From Oikopleura dioica (Eukaryota > Chordata > Appendicularia > Copelata > Oikopleuridae): 64,000 nt of DNA. Both the position numbers and the translations under genes were made by a program. The notes under the pieces were generated by a model. The model was not told the origin of the DNA. It saw only the letters and a list, made by a program, of their open reading frames with translations, and did no database searches. The DNA lies in contig OU015566.1 in assembly GCA_907165135.1 (NCBI GenBank), positions 12,942,157 to 13,006,156 on the forward strand, written 5' to 3'. Numbering within the stretch: position 1 is the first letter of the stretch; each line of letters begins with the position of its first letter. Of the stretch, positions 23,706 to 36,054 are shown piece after piece.

Positions 23706-26626
23706 ATGGCTGGTAAAAGCTTGATTTGGAATTCGCTGCTCTGGGCACTGACAGGTGCAACATTCCTGCCGAGCGACAACCGTCCCTGGAAGAGTTACAA
23801 GAGTAAGTAAACTGATGGATCAACTTTTGGTATTTTTCATTCGCTGGAATTCAATTTTTCAATCTTGCAAAGTGAAAAAATTCTAGCGCCGCGGCCATTA
23901 ATTTTTACTATCTGAAATCAGTTTGATAGATCGAAATGGAGTTGTTAACGCAGCTCTAGAATTTCGCCTCGCGCTGAAGATCATTAATTAATCAGCGTTA
24001 TTTTTTGATCAAGACTTCTAAACGTTTATAAGCGTCTTAAAAAGCTTCGGAGGGCGGCATGTTGAACTTTTATAAAAAATGTTAAAGGATCTTGTTTACA
24101 ATCAGGGCGCGTGTTCTTACACCAGCTCAATTATTGACTGAGAAGTTTTATTTAATAAAACTCTTTAATTTAAGGAGGTAGATATCCTAAAAACAATTTT
24201 AATAAAAAAACTATTCGTAATGATAATTAAATAAAATATTTTTTAAATAATAAAATAATATTATTAATTAATATTTTTTATTTAATAATGATTTATTATT
24301 AATAAAATTAAATAATAAAAAAATAATAATAATTTAATAAAAAATTTAGTTAAATTGATTAGTAAAAAATCAAAAAATGGCTTCATTATTAAATCCTATT
24401 TCAGAGTGTGGATACAGAACTGGATTCGAAACCATCGACGAGCCTGCCTTCAGGAAAGAGGTTGAAAAACGAATAAATCATAATTACCCAATTACGTAAC
24501 GTGTCGACAATTAAGAGTATCGCGATAACTAAAAACACACTTGAGAACTCTTTGAGAATCTCAAAATCAATTTTCGGGTCCTACTCAATTTTCAACCTCG
24601 ACAAAAAGCCCGAGCGAGTCCGGAAGAAAACCAAATACAAAGATTTACAACGGACGGGGGATTTTTACGAAGGGCGAGTGGCCCTGGTTCGCTTCGATTT
24701 TGGAGTCAGGTACGGAAAGCTTTATTGATCCTAGGGTCAAATGCATGGGAGTGCTCATCAATTGCAATACTGTTCTGACGACTGCTGCTTGTGGCAAGAC
24801 TGTAAGTAAAGGAGATCAGGTAAAGATAGGCTCTCCTGTGGCGGAAAACTCGACGGTGGATCGAAAAGTCAGCCAGGTGGTCATCCATCCAGGCTTTACC
24901 ACGACGCATAAAGAACATACAGTGCATTACAATAATGTGGCTGTATTGTTCGTTGACTCGCCTGTATCGGATGATATTCTTTACGAAGAAAATATGGTCT
25001 CGCCTGTCTGCATGACTGAAGGAATGGTTCAAATCAACCTCTGTATGACGACAATTTGAAATAATAACTGCTTGTTAAAAAACAACCAGTTATTGATTGA
25101 CCTCCTCGCACGTCGACGGACTGCGCAATAATTGCCGACTCAATCGTATTTAATGAAATTTTGGGCGGGTTTGAATTTGTGATTTTGGTTTTGGTTTTTG
25201 AATCTTGCATAAGACGCGTCTTTTCTCACCTCGAAGTGCTGGGCCCTTGGCGTCACCACGAGTCCCGGATCAACGAGCCCTCCTTATTTATCGACCGCAG
25301 TACAGGTACTGTAAACGGCTTAGACAAGTTCTGCACTTCAAACAAACACATTTAATATTCAGATGCAAGTGTCATTCTCTCGTAAAAAATGGAAAGTTTG
25401 ATAAAAATGAGCGCTTTTATTTTGACTACAAAGATACCGCCATTTTCCGCTAAATCTCCTCCTTCCGATAGATCCTTAAGAACATGCTTGAAAAGGACTG
25501 TTGATGCTTCAATTCATTCAGAGTTGACATAATTCTAGAGCGCGATTCTAGAGCGGGAAACGTGATCGCGGTCAATTGAATAAAAAACTGAATTGAAAAC
25601 GGCGGTTTTCTTCGTTGATTTCAATTGCTCAAAATGTCATTTTAAAATCAGAAAATGAAACCTTGCTAGAATTCTTGCTAAAACCTCAATGTATCATTTG
25701 AAAAACCCTCTTCTTGAAAGAAATTGTTACATAAGCTCTCAATTTCCGCGAAACCGCCGCAACAAAAAAAAATCATCTGCGGCGGAATAAAATCAAATCG
25801 AAGGTTTTGCGTTATACTTTTGAGATTACCGCTTCAACGTGACATGCCTGGGTGTATACTGTTTGTTGTGGAAGATTTGTTATTTTCAGTTGAATAATGA
25901 TTATCGAACATTTGTAAATGCAATTTCAAATTGTGTTATTAATTGATCTGCTTGTTTTTAAGAACACATAAAATTGATCAAATAATCATCTAACCATGTT
26001 ACCTTGTCAACGAATTAAATTCTCTTTAGCTCGATGTTGAAAGACAGTCATTAAAGTACTGTAACGCCTTTGGATACGGAGGCGAACTGGATAAGGACCA
26101 ACATGCTTGTATAAAGGCAAAATGGTCTTCTGAAAATCAAGGCTTCTGCAACCTGGCCGACAATGGGGCTCCAGTCGTCTGCAAGAGGTACAATTAATAG
26201 CAAATTGTAAGATCTTTATACTATTTTCAGAGATAACTCGCAAAACGAATTCTTTTTGCTTGGAATGTACTCGTTCTCCGAGGGCTGTACGACTTTTCCT
26301 CGCCCTGCAATCTTCCAAAAGACAGACTTTTTGGACGAATGGATTCAAAAGACAATCTTGAAGAATCAAAAATGCTCCTGTGTTCCTCCTCGACCCGGAC
26401 CAAGACTCGATGTCCAGGTAAGAAGCTTCAGTAAATGACATCGAAAGAACTGCACTTTTAGCCTGACATGTGCTGCTTGAATTTCGCCTACAACTCTGGA
26501 ATGAAAGAGTGCTGCGGTGGAAAATTGATTGAAAGGGATTCTTCACTAGAATGCTGCTCTGGAGTTCCCTACGACAGCAATTCGCACCGCTGCTCCTCCA
26601 ACGATGGCTCAATCGTCAAATTATAA
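23706..26626 (+). CDS. secreted serine-protease homologue, catalytically dead
   Basis: The N-terminus (MAGKSLIWNSLLWALTGATF) is a signal peptide, and the start lies just after a TTTTAG acceptor. The trypsin-fold domain begins IYNGRGIFTKGEWPWFAS, the counterpart of the usual IVGG...WPW. All three catalytic positions are changed: TAAHC reads TTAACG, the DIAL Asp region reads YNNVAVLF, and GDSGGP reads ADNGAP. After the domain come two small cysteine modules, including CCLNFAYNSGMKECCGG. Supported exons include 23706 to about 23802, about 24408-24495, 24609 to about 25050, 26030-26187, 26231-26417 and 26462-26626. The part between about 25050 and 26030, expected to hold one more strand pair, is not resolved. 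AATAAA follows near 26730. Confidence 0.65.
24180..24380. repeat. 200-base nearly pure A/T tract in an intron
   Basis: An intron of the serine-protease homologue contains about 200 bases made almost only of A and T, built from ATTATTAAT/TTTAATAAT-like words. It ends shortly before a TTTCAG acceptor near 24407. It is low-complexity sequence with no coding content. Confidence 0.6.
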
Positions 26627-26815
26627 CAAACACAATCCTGAAACATGCGCAATCTGTAAATGCTCTTCAAACCTAAAAAACCTAATCTGTAAAATCCTAC
26701 AATGACCATTACTATTCAAAACTGTACATAATAAATGACGATTTGGATAGAAGGGACTCGCTCCCAATTTCTATTCAAACATAATATCATTCACGTCACG
26801 AGTTTTTGAAAGTTA

Positions 26816-27336
26816 TTAATTACGGGCCAAAGGCGATGACGGAGTTGGTTGCTTCTCGAATACTTCGTCGGGGAGAAGGGAAATGTCGTAGTTTGAGCGA
26901 TATTCTTTCGGAACTGAACGCTGGTACTCTGGAACCATCTAAAAAGAACTGTATCTCTTAAACAGGGAGCATTATCCTACGTTTTCTCTGTCACAACTGA
27001 AAAACTGCCTTGAAGACATCCAAGTAGAAGTGATAGAAGCTCTCCTCGTTGATTTCCGCCTGCTAGCCTTTATAGCTCGGAAGCACTAGAATATTGCTCC
27101 AGAAAAAGAATCAGTATTTAATTTACCTTTGGAAGAACACAGCCAATAATAATAAACATAGCCAAAGCAATTGTACAGACCCACCAAGAAGAAATGCATC
27201 CAAAGAATGCTGATGTCTCGCTATCGAAGAATTTCGTACTGCATCCCATTCCTCCCTTCTCTACTGGCGACTCTGTAGGCTTTGGCGATGGGTAAAAATC
27301 TTCGTCATCGAAATCTCCTGAGCCAGAAGCTGGCAT
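26816..27336 (-). CDS. syndecan-like single-pass protein
   Basis: Two exons (27336-27127 and 26938-26816) give 110 residues. The N-terminus PASGSGDFDDEDFY closely resembles a glycosaminoglycan attachment site, Ser-Gly pairs in an acidic setting, as in syndecans. One membrane segment follows (WWVCTIALAMFIIIGCVL), then a cytoplasmic tail of about 40 residues. The tail lacks the syndecan EFYA end. No signal peptide precedes the Ser-Gly motif; a short upstream exon supplied from an AG just before this ATG may be missing from my model. Secreted-proteoglycan identity is inferred from the short motif only. Confidence 0.45.
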
Positions 27337-27639
27337 TTGTTTCTCAAAATAGAAAAAGTTCGAGTTGCTATTTTTGAGGTTTTATAACGATTAGCCTGAA
27401 CGAAACCGCAAAGTAGGATTTACAGATTACACCAAGATTTCCCTTTTCAATACTTCAGCATCTCATGCTTGAGTAGCTTTCAAGAAACTTGAAGTTTTAA
27501 AACTTTTCAGCCATCAATTTGAGAAACAATTTCCTTCAAAAATAGCCATTGCGGAAGATGAATTTCTCAAGTTTCTATTTTTTCTCTAGTGATTTTTCCG
27601 CCACGTTCTCAAATAAAAGCTATCGAGTTTTTGGATTGT

Positions 27640-27900
27640 TTACGCAGTGCATGCCTGAGGAATTGTGCCGTCTGTCTGTTCACCAACTATTCTTGGTAAA
27701 CAAAGTCCTACGATGTGAAATTTGCAAGAAGCAAGCGCTGTTTTACGACAGCGAATGTCTGCGGCGAGATTTGCATGTCTGCGCTCAATCAGGTGTTGAG
27801 TCTGATTGAGTGCTTCACTGGCTTTGAGAATCTTTTTGAAGTTTATTAGAATAAACAGAACGAAAATAGAATGAAGAAAAGTGGGTCGCGAAAGAAGCAT
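27640..27900 (-). CDS. possible small secreted peptide (orientation uncertain)
   Basis: An 86-residue open frame begins with a hydrophobic stretch (TFLHSIFVLFILINF) and has four cysteines near the C-terminus. The plus strand over the same DNA has an 83-residue frame from the ATG at 27558, with a CEICKK motif and an AATAAA after its stop near 27851. Both cannot be assumed real, and neither resembles a known family. I list the minus frame because of the signal-like N-terminus, with low confidence. Confidence 0.2.
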   Translation of the reverse strand: MLLSRPTFLHSIFVLFILINFKKILKASEALNQTQHLIERRHANLAADIRCRKTALASCKFHIVGLCLPRIVGEQTDGTIPQACTA

Positions 27901-27996
27901 TGGAGTACGAAGTTCAGTAAAAAGTCATTTCGATAGGTAGAAAAAAGTTACGCAAAAAAAGAAAAAGGTCGTAAAAGGCTGGAAGGCGGGCTGTAG

Positions 27997-29764
27997 TTAG
28001 TCTTTTGAGTCGATAGAATGGAAGAAGATGAGCTCGGGAATCTGGCCGTCCTCGACGGAGGTGCCATTATTGTTGCAGGCTGCGTAGAAGAATGTGAAAG
28101 TGGTCTTTTTCTCGCCGACGCCGACGTGTTTGACTTGGGCGAGGCCCTTCGTGCCATACCAGCTGTCCGGGCCCTAGAAACAGTGATTATAAATCGTAAC
28201 ATGATGGTGATAAATACGTTTAGTGTGGCCGAGGCAGTGTAGAACTGGTTGGGCTTGATTTCAATCGGTTCTTTGAACATGACACGGAACGTCTTTGGCG
28301 TACCATCAGGGCTACAAAAGATCTTTACCAGATCGTTTTTCTGTTGAAAACTTACCTGAATGAGACTTCATTTTGACCACAAATGTTGTTGGTTTCAGAG
28401 TGAATAATCTGCATCAAGACTCGATACTCAGTACTCGCACCACTGTGGATCGATCCATAAAGACCAAGGCCGACGACGTAGATTTTTCTTGAAACCGTGA
28501 AGCGGATCCGATCGCAGGTGCCTGAGTATCCCCATCGAGAGGCATACTCGGAGAAGCGAGAAACCACTTCTTCTTTGCCAGTGTGACAGCATCGAGCATG
28601 ATCTGGGTATGGAATTGTGGGCTAAATGGATTCAATGATTCTGTTCCTTGATTTCTGCTGATTTTACCTTAGGGTTGGGTGCTGCAAAGTGCAAGAATAT
28701 ATCAACAACTTCATCTTTTTCAAGAACATCAGATTGGGCCGGACCAGCGGCGAATTCTTCGATAGTCATGAGAGGAAATCGTACTAGCTCGACTGCGCCT
28801 TCCAGAACTTTGCGCATGTTCTTCGGGTTTTTCGGTAAATCGACTCTGGCGCATTCAGCTCCGGCCCAGCGGAGAATCGCGGAAAAGAGTCGATGCTCGC
28901 GAATGCCGAGAGAATCGCGTTTGAGAATGACGAGCAGGGTTTCAAAGTCTATATCGACGAAGCCTGAAGAAAATTTAAAACCGAATTTCACGAAAAGCTA
29001 GAGTTTACCGTCACCAGCGAGAGCTTCTTCGGTACTTTGATCAATACATTCCATACATCTTTCAGCAAGCGCTTCTTCAGAAAATATTCTCGCTTGACTA
29101 TCAAAAGTTAAAAAGATTTTCGATCGAAAAACGGTTAATTTTTCAGACTTTTTCCTAAGAAGCAAAAAGGCGTTGTCGGGGGTCAAGTTATTCTCCAAAA
29201 ACTCGATGCACTGATTTTCCAAGGCAGGAACGGCATATTTCTTCGCTGTGTAGAGTGTAGTCATGACATTTTCAGGCCCAATGTCGGATTCATCGGAGTA
29301 AAGAAAACGCAGGAGAACGAGGAAGGCGGGAGACTCGATGTCTGTAATGACCACTTCCGGTTCTGTGTGACGCATATCACCGTTGAACATTGCATCAAAA
29401 ACAGCTGATCCGGCAGAAAGAACTGGAAAAAAGTTGTATTGGGGAAAATGAGAACTTTCTTCTCACCGAGTTTATGAGCAGGAATCCGAAGCTCATCAGT
29501 CCCAACGATGAAATGAACATCCGCCAACGTTTCGTTATTGAAAAGATGAGAGAATCGCGCTTTCAGCGTCGTTTTCTTCTCTTGCCAATTAAACTCCGAT
29601 TCATTTTTAGGCGCCTCTGAGTCGAGCGACCCTTTGGAGCTATGAATAGAAACGGCGGTGGAGAAATTTTCGGAGAGGTTTTTCAAACTGGGCGGCTTGG
29701 AAATTGTACTGGAGTTGGGACTGGGCCTTTGCGGATTAAATTTATGCCGGATCGGGTTTGACAT
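27997..29764 (-). CDS. BTBD2: BTBD1/BTBD2-type BTB-BACK-PHR protein
   Basis: This family links cullin-3 ubiquitin ligases to substrates; BTBD1/2 also bind topoisomerase I. Domains in order: a disordered Ser/Pro-rich N-terminus; BTB ([30 protein letters not shown]); BACK, ending [16 protein letters not shown]; and PHR ([55 protein letters not shown]). The PHR wording is closest to BTBD1/2 rather than BTBD3/6. Joins at 28312-28355, 28174-28217, 28622-28667 and 28964-29008 are in phase. The intron near 29098-29154 fits best with a GA donor; a GT donor 6 bases on would insert two extra residues. Confidence 0.87.
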
Positions 29765-30019
29765 TTTTCGATGGACGATTTCACATAAACAAGGAGATCT
29801 AATGAAGGAATGTGGATTAATATGATGTGAGAGTTGTGAACTTAATTATACTAATAAATACTGAAGAGTGTGGCTGTGTCAGGTGATTTTAAATAGTGGC
29901 AAGTTGAAAACTCAGTCGCTAGAAATTCGAGTTCAGTTGAACCCTGTTTTCGCAAAACAGTGGCGCTATTCTATCACTTTCTGCAAATCGACTCTCATTT
30001 TCTAAAAGAACATTGGTCA

Positions 30020-32618
30020 CTAAAGGAAAACTCGTAAAATCGTACCTTTCGAGACTTTTTGCATCATTTCGCGAAGTTTCGCCAGAAGCGCTTCATTTGG
30101 TCCTCTATTTTTCTCTTTGAACAGGGTCGTTATTTGCTCCTCATCATCGTTTTTATCGCTTTGGAATGTCCTCGTGTCTGATTTTCCTTTTTCTAAGTCC
30201 TTATAGTGCTGCAAAAGATCGCCCCACGTCTTGAATTCTGGATGAAGTTTCGCCAGCATTGCCTAAAGAAATGAAGGTTGATGAAAGGTTGAAAACAAGG
30301 GACGGTCATGTGACATAAATTGTCAAAAGAAAAACCTACCTGAGCGGCAATATGTTTTGCATTTTTCTTCGATCTTGCTCTTCCCTCTACAACGTCAGTT
30401 CCGAGGGTGTACGTAAAAGTCGTGTTGTTTGGATTCGTGCTCTTGATGTCGAGTTTTTCCTGAAAACAATCAATGAATCGATGATTCAGGTCTAATTATT
30501 TCAATCAAGGACTCACCTCGGCACCGGCGGGGCCATGAATTTTGTGAATAACGTCTTTTAGAAATTGGTACGGCGCGGGGATACCTGCTTGCGCGCAAAG
30601 TTGATGAAGACGATTGTCTGTGATCTTGAAGGGAGAATAAGAAAATGAAATGTCTCAGGGAAATTACCGATAAGTGATTGAAATAAGCATAGTCTTGCTC
30701 CGCTCGACCCGTGAGCATGAACTTATCGTCTGGCTCAAAGTCGGGAATTAACAACTTGAGAGTCTCCAACGCCGCGATATTTTTTGCAATCGTTCGATTT
30801 GCACCTTCGCCAGAGCCATATTCTTTCCCGTCGATTTTCACTACGTATTTACATCCATCCGCACTAAAATAAGTTATCAAAATTGCTCCCAACGTAAAAT
30901 CAAGTAACGTACCCCATCAGTTCATCGCGAGCATCTTCGTATTGAGGATGAACCTTGAGGGCTCTGTTGCAGTATTCGTGGAGAATCGTCACTGTCGTCT
31001 TAAAAAAAAGATGTTTTTGAAAGAATATGGAATGAAATCCTTACTTTTCCTTGGAGATAAAGCGTCATATTTTTGCCCGGTCTTCCCTTCAAATCCTTCG
31101 ACTTGAACTCGATGCATGTTTTTACCAGCGTCGGCAAATCCTGATCATCTCTTTCGTCCGAGTTCTCTTCTTGCCTCGCCTTCTTTCGCTGCTTTCTTTC
31201 TTCTCTATAAGTCCGCCTATTTTCCTCTCTCTCCCTTCTTCTTCGGACAATGGACATGTTGTAGGCTTCTTGATTCTTGTATCGTCGTCCTTGAATTTCA
31301 ACGTACTCGAATCGCTTTTTCACGTATTCTTTTATCTGCTGATTATCCAGTTGCTCGGCTTCTGCGTTGATGACTTTTGCTCGAATTTGACTTTCTTCCT
31401 CATTCTCATGTTCCGTTTCTTTTCCTTCAGTTACATTTTCAGGATTTTCGGCAGTCTTTTCGCAAGTTTTTTCGACTTCAGTTTCTTCCGGTTTTGTTCT
31501 TTTTGAATAGGCTAGACACGGGATTGCGCTAAGAGGCACTTATTCAAGGTTTTTCAATGGCAAAATGTGTTGGTTCAATATATTTTTAATCCAATAAAAC
31601 CTCTTTTCCTTTGTGGCTTTTCGCATTACTCGATCCGATGTAATACGGCCTGGACCATGTGACGATTCTGGTCTCTTTATGCATGTAAACAGGAAATCCG
31701 CTGTGATGATTAATTACCGTCCATCCATCTGGAATTGGGTCTTTTGAATCGACCCAGGTGCCGTAACGGTGACGCACAATTTCTTTCGTGTAGTATTCAT
31801 ATTCGACATTTTCTTCGTTCTCTTTTTCTGGCTCGTCGTTTTCGGATTCACGATCTTCATTCATTTGGTCGTCCGATTCGTTCTTTGGTTCTTGATTCGA
31901 TGAGTTTTTGAAGTTAGGATTTTCAATCACTGTTCTTTGAAGCTCTCCTGTTGATGGTTCAGAGTTGACGCCTGTTGGTATGTCGATCGAGTCGACTTGA
32001 GTTGTTGACATTTGCGATTCGGTTGTTTCTGTTTCTGGGAAGGTCTCTGTTTCCGTGTCCGAAATTTCCATGTCCGAGGCTTCGGAGTTCTCCGCGGAGT
32101 ACGTTTTCGAATAACATTCTTCTAACTCCTTCGCGTTCTTTTCTTCTTCTGTTCGAGGGGGTTTGGGAAGTGGAATCGGCGGTGCACCGTCACTCACTTT
32201 CATCATGTGAGGGAGAAAAGGGAGGACAACAGGGCAGGACTTTGGCTTGGGAGTGGACATTTGCGGAAGTGGCAATAGAACGGGCAGGCGAAGAGCTCCA
32301 CTGACTCCGGGGACGGGGCATTTGACGGGCAGTGTTATCGGTGCTCGCATCGACGGAGACGATGATGATGGCGGCTTTGAACCTACGAATAGGAAATTCA
32401 TCAAAGTAGAATTGAGTAAGCTTACTGTTGCTGGCGCTGGGAACTTGTTCTGTGGATTTATTTCGAGAGGGAGTGGATCTGTTCAACGGAACATCATTTT
32501 CTTCGTCGGAGTCTGGAAGCTCTCCATCTTCGCGGGTTTCATCGCTTGCTGAGCTGAACTCATCCTTTTCGTCTTCCGCGAGTTTTCTTTTCTTGTTTGA
32601 TGGCTCGTCCTCATTCAT
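30020..32618 (-). CDS. DGCR8: DGCR8/Pasha microprocessor subunit
   Basis: DGCR8 binds Drosha and primary microRNA hairpins in the nucleus. The start at 32618 is one base after a CATTTAG acceptor. The N-terminal half is acidic and disordered. The haem-binding WW-type dimerisation region follows (GWTVINHHSGFPVYMHKE, TRIVTWSRPYYIG), then a basic linker, a first dsRBD (VKIDGKEYGSGEGANRTIAK) and a second dsRBD ending LHPEFKTWGDLLQHY. The Pro-Cys haem ligand motif is present as AIPCLAYSK. The intron 31539-31608 joins in phase, with the vertebrate residue spacing, only from a GA donor (AAAG then GAAAAG). The C-terminal end after the second dsRBD is short and ends at 30020. Confidence 0.9.
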
Positions 32619-32660
32619 TCTAAATGAAAAGTCTCTAGATAATTTGAGCATCATTAGTTC

Positions 32661-33568
32661 TTGCTCTTCAAAATTGACCATCAAAGAGGATATGCGACTA
32701 AAACGACGCCAGTCTGTAAGAAGATACCCGTTCCCTTCAGCGAGTGGATTCATAAGGGTTTAAATCTCCTTACATTGCCTGTAAGAATCCACGTCAAAGG
32801 CTGTTCGACTATCAGAAAGCTCGACCTGCGACCTGGGCTGGAAGAGAAAACTTCGTGCCTGGAAAGACTCACTCTCGTCATCTCTTGGCTCGTTATTTTC
32901 GCCTTCCCGCTATTTTTGATTACCTGTCCGCGAAGAATCAGGTCTTACCAAAAAGGAGTTCTCTTCAGATTTGGGAAATTGTACTCGAAAACACCAATTT
33001 ACCCCGGATGGAAATTTACAAATGTCTTTGTCGATGATGTTTATTTCGTCGATGCGCGACCTTTTGAAGCAAAAATGGACTCTCATAAGTTCATGACCTT
33101 AGTGACGGGCTCGTTTATCCGAGAAAAACGATTGAAAATTCAAATCAGCCCGGATAAAGATGGAAGCATCTTGACCATGAAATCATCTATTTTCGGTGTT
33201 GTTTCTGACCCAGCACGGGCGATTTGTGAAGTTCAAGAACTCATTCCCTCTTTACGAAGTGTTGCTTCAACGACCATCGCGGATTTGGTCGGAAGTCTTT
33301 TGGAGAACGAAGTGGTCGATAAAGTTTCAGAACTCGAAGATGAAGCATTAGAGGTAAAAAAGGTAGTTGAACATTTTCAATCAGATATGATTTTAAGATG
33401 ATGGAAGTGCTCGTAGAACTGTGAGGAGTAAAGATATTCCGTATCAAAATCGACATCATCCCTGGCCCGCGAATTATCCAAGAAAAGCCGGCGATACATT
33501 CACCAAAATCACCGAAATTTAAAATCACCGGTGCTGGAGACGGTCCACTTCTTATCACTGATCTTTAG
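32661..33568 (+). CDS. stomatin-like SPFH protein (5' end unresolved)
   Basis: The open frame contains a hydrophobic hairpin (LVISWLVIFAFPLFLITC) followed by RRIRSYQKGVLFRFGKLY, the stomatin pattern of a membrane loop then a charged ERAIIFRLG-like segment. The SPFH part runs through VVSDPARAICEVQELIPS. An intron from 33355 to 33431 leads to a last exon reading IFRIKIDIIPGPRII, with TAG at 33566. It is diverged and shorter than stomatin. No ATG lies in frame upstream of the hairpin within this segment, so the first exon or start is unknown; it lies very close to the divergent DGCR8 start. Confidence 0.5.
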
Positions 33569-33725
33569 TCAGAAAAAAAATTAAACAAAAAAAGCTTGAA
33601 TTGTTTTTTTTCTTTTGAAAGCAAAAGATACAGAATGAAGAGAATATAATACTAGAGACAGGTTTTATGCTCAAATCTGGCCACTTTGACGGCTTAAATA
33701 AGTTGACATTTGAAGAAGTTTTTTT

Positions 33726-34728
33726 TTATCTAAATAAGCCAGATTTCTTGGCGATCTCAGAATTCATCCTCGTGATGGGCTTTCCATATTTTTGATTCTG
33801 CAATCGATCCATGAAAACAAGGCCACTGGCTCTTTCTATCGCTTCTAATGGGACCATTGATTCTTTCAGGTCGTCTTCTGAGTTTGTTTCTTCGTTCGGC
33901 ATCACATACGATTTTATTTGAAACTCTTTTTCATTCTCCAAAAGAAGGATTTTGAAGAAATGCGTCGGAACAGCCACTTGATTCGTCCCGATCAGCTGGT
34001 ACTCGACGATCAGTTTACCTTCCTTTTCTTTAGGGAGATACAGGGGCCCAGAAAAGACATGGACGCAGTCATAGTGCTAGAAATTGGCTCATTTGAAGTT
34101 GAAAAATTGAGCATACCTTAGCAAGAGAACGAGTATAAATTTCTAGGGATTTCCAGAGCTTTCTGTTGAGTCCTGGATGCTGTGGACAAATATTTGAAAG
34201 TAAAAATGTTTCCTGAAGCACATTTGGGCTTTTTCGATGATTCGCTGCTGCGGCAAGATGTCCTCTGTCAAATCCAGAGCCTCGATAGTCCAAGTTTTCC
34301 GCGCGAAAGTATCGATGGACTTCTTTATCAGACTAAAAAGGTGATTGAAGGAGGGAAATAGAGGGATTGAGTACCTTGAAATCGCAGTCTTTTCGATCCG
34401 CGTCGCCTTCAAGATCGTCCTTGGTGATTTTTTCATAAACCCATTTTGGATTGCGCATTCGTTCATCGAAGGAAAGTACATAATTGTCTCGGAAAATCAG
34501 AGGTGGTGTGGCGGATTGATTCGGGTCTCCTGAACAGAGTTAAAATTCCAATTGATTGGGGGAGGGCAAACCTAGTTTATAAATCGACTGTTGAACTGTA
34601 ACTGGCATCATTTCCCTCGCAAATGTCGAGTTCGCGAAAGAAGAATCATCATCTTTCACCCTCCATCGTCTGCCGATCATTATGCCACTCAAGCAGGCCG
34701 TTCCTGCGATTGCCAACGACCGCTGCAT
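33726..34728 (-). CDS. ENDOG: endonuclease G
   Basis: Mitochondrial intermembrane-space DNA/RNA nuclease of the beta-beta-alpha-metal family, released to the nucleus in cell death and involved in clearing paternal mitochondrial DNA. Exons 34728-34572, 34529-34375, 34332-34117 and 34076-33726 sum to 879 bases, 292 residues, close to vertebrate ENDOG (297). The catalytic motif reads DRGHLAAAANH, preceded by DYRGSGF and followed by FLLSNICPQHPGLNR. VAVPTHFFKILLLE and a PLEAIERASGLVF segment complete the fold. The N-terminus is short, hydrophobic and Arg-containing, as for a mitochondrial signal. The start is six bases after a TTGTTCAG acceptor, 47 bases from the upstream gene. Confidence 0.92.
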
Positions 34729-34775
34729 GACTTTCTGAACAAAGAATACATCAAGAATCATCAAAATATTTCTTT

Positions 34776-36054
34776 TCACATTGAGTGGAGGGGCGAAACG
34801 CCAAGCAGTGAAAACATAGTGTCCATTCTGTCCACAAACATTTCAACTAACAAAAGTCTTCGTAAAGATTCTTCCTTTGCATCGTCTATCAGTTCAAATT
34901 TGTCCCCGTGGAAGCCTGAACAGCCAGGTAAGACGCGGCATTTCGAATAAAACTTCGAAAAGGAACGGGAAAAGCGGATTATTTGATCGACGAAGCCGGA
35001 ACAAAGGCAGATGTCCCGAGCTTCGATGAATCTTTTGACCGCGAAATCAGCTGTTGAAATGCTTTTTGAGGGGTTGATGGAGCGATTTATGAGGGTTTCA
35101 AAGTCGATTTTTGTCTTGAAAACCGAGAACAAATCTTTTTCTTCAAAAAAGTCGTCATAAAACAATCAACCCGTTTTCCTAAGAGCCAATTCTTCCTCAA
35201 ACTCATGAATCTCCTTCCAATCAACTTTCCTTTCCAAGTCTTGTTTCTCTTTATCCACTTCCGTCTCCAACTCATTCTCCATCGTCGCCAGCACATGCCT
35301 CGCCCTTGCATATTGATACAACAAAAACTCCAACTGCATCAAGTCCGGTTTCTCTTCGACTTTCTTCGACAACCTCACCCGCAAAATCGCCAGTCGAATG
35401 AGACATTCGACCTCTGCGTCGAAATTCTTCTGAGAACTTTCTTCCCGAAATTCGAGAATTTCTTGAACTCGGTTTTTCACATTCGTTTCCAGTTTTTCCG
35501 AAGAACATGGTGCGTAGAAGATTCTTTCTTTGGCCTCTTCGACTTTGGCGTCTAGCGGCGCTAGAATCGTATCCGCTTGAGAATCTTCTGCTGGCGATTC
35601 TTCGGTGAAAGAAGTAAAGATTGACCCTTCTGACGTATAAGAACCAGAAACGAGAAGAACGGAATTGAAGGAAAACCTGTAGATATCTGAAATGACCTTC
35701 GCCCTGATCCACGAATCCGGCTGGACGAAAACTTTCACTTTCCTGCTCCCATTTTCCTCCGCTTTCGGAAGTTGAATTTCCCTTGGAATCAGCTTTATAA
35801 CATTCTCCGTCGCAACTTCAAACTTCTTCCCGTCCAACTTAACAATTCCCAATTCTCCAAGTCGAGAAGGAATCTTCCCGAACGAAGAAAAAACGCGTTT
35901 TCCTCGTTTTTGATCATCGGTTCTTCCTTTGTGAAGCTTCACTCCCGGCTCCGCTAATTTTTCGAATAGGTACTCTTTATCCTGGTTGAAGAAGAAAACG
36001 ACAAAAAGGGATTAAAAATCAATCAAGATCAAAACTCGTTTCAACCAGGCCCAT
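34776..36054 (-). CDS. DALRD3-like protein with DALR anticodon-binding domain
   Basis: The C-terminus (IIRFSRSFSKFYSKCRVL ... LLLVEMFVDRMDTMFSLLG, then VSPLHSM) has the helical DALR domain shared by arginyl-tRNA synthetases and DALRD3. No synthetase HIGH/KMSKS core is seen, which favours DALRD3, the tRNA-Arg reader that partners METTL2 for m3C methylation. The N-terminal part (residues about 1-250) is rich in Lys/Glu and has a GRTDDQKRGKRVF segment. The start at 36054 is a model: ATG GGC CTG then an intron to the acceptor before the first long exon. The join near 35160 requires a 30-base intron and is doubtful. The gene heads an operon with ENDOG. Confidence 0.5.

Larger units (their letters stand above)
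33726..36054 (-). other. predicted operon DALRD3-like - ENDOG
   Basis: The stop of the upstream gene at 34776 and the ENDOG start at 34728 leave 47 bases, which contain a TTTGTTCAG acceptor just before the second ATG. The arrangement matches the MRPL16-TUBGCP4 and clamp-cluster pairs in this window. Co-transcription is inferred. Confidence 0.6.

Noticed and set aside
26007-26612. 201-residue minus-strand frame
   Set aside because: Antisense shadow of the serine-protease homologue exons, which have matching splice sites and conserved cysteines on the plus strand.
34591-34950. Plus-strand frame ending near a GTAAG-like donor at 34927
   Set aside because: It overlaps the ENDOG N-terminal exon and the DALRD3-like C-terminus on the minus strand, both recognisable.
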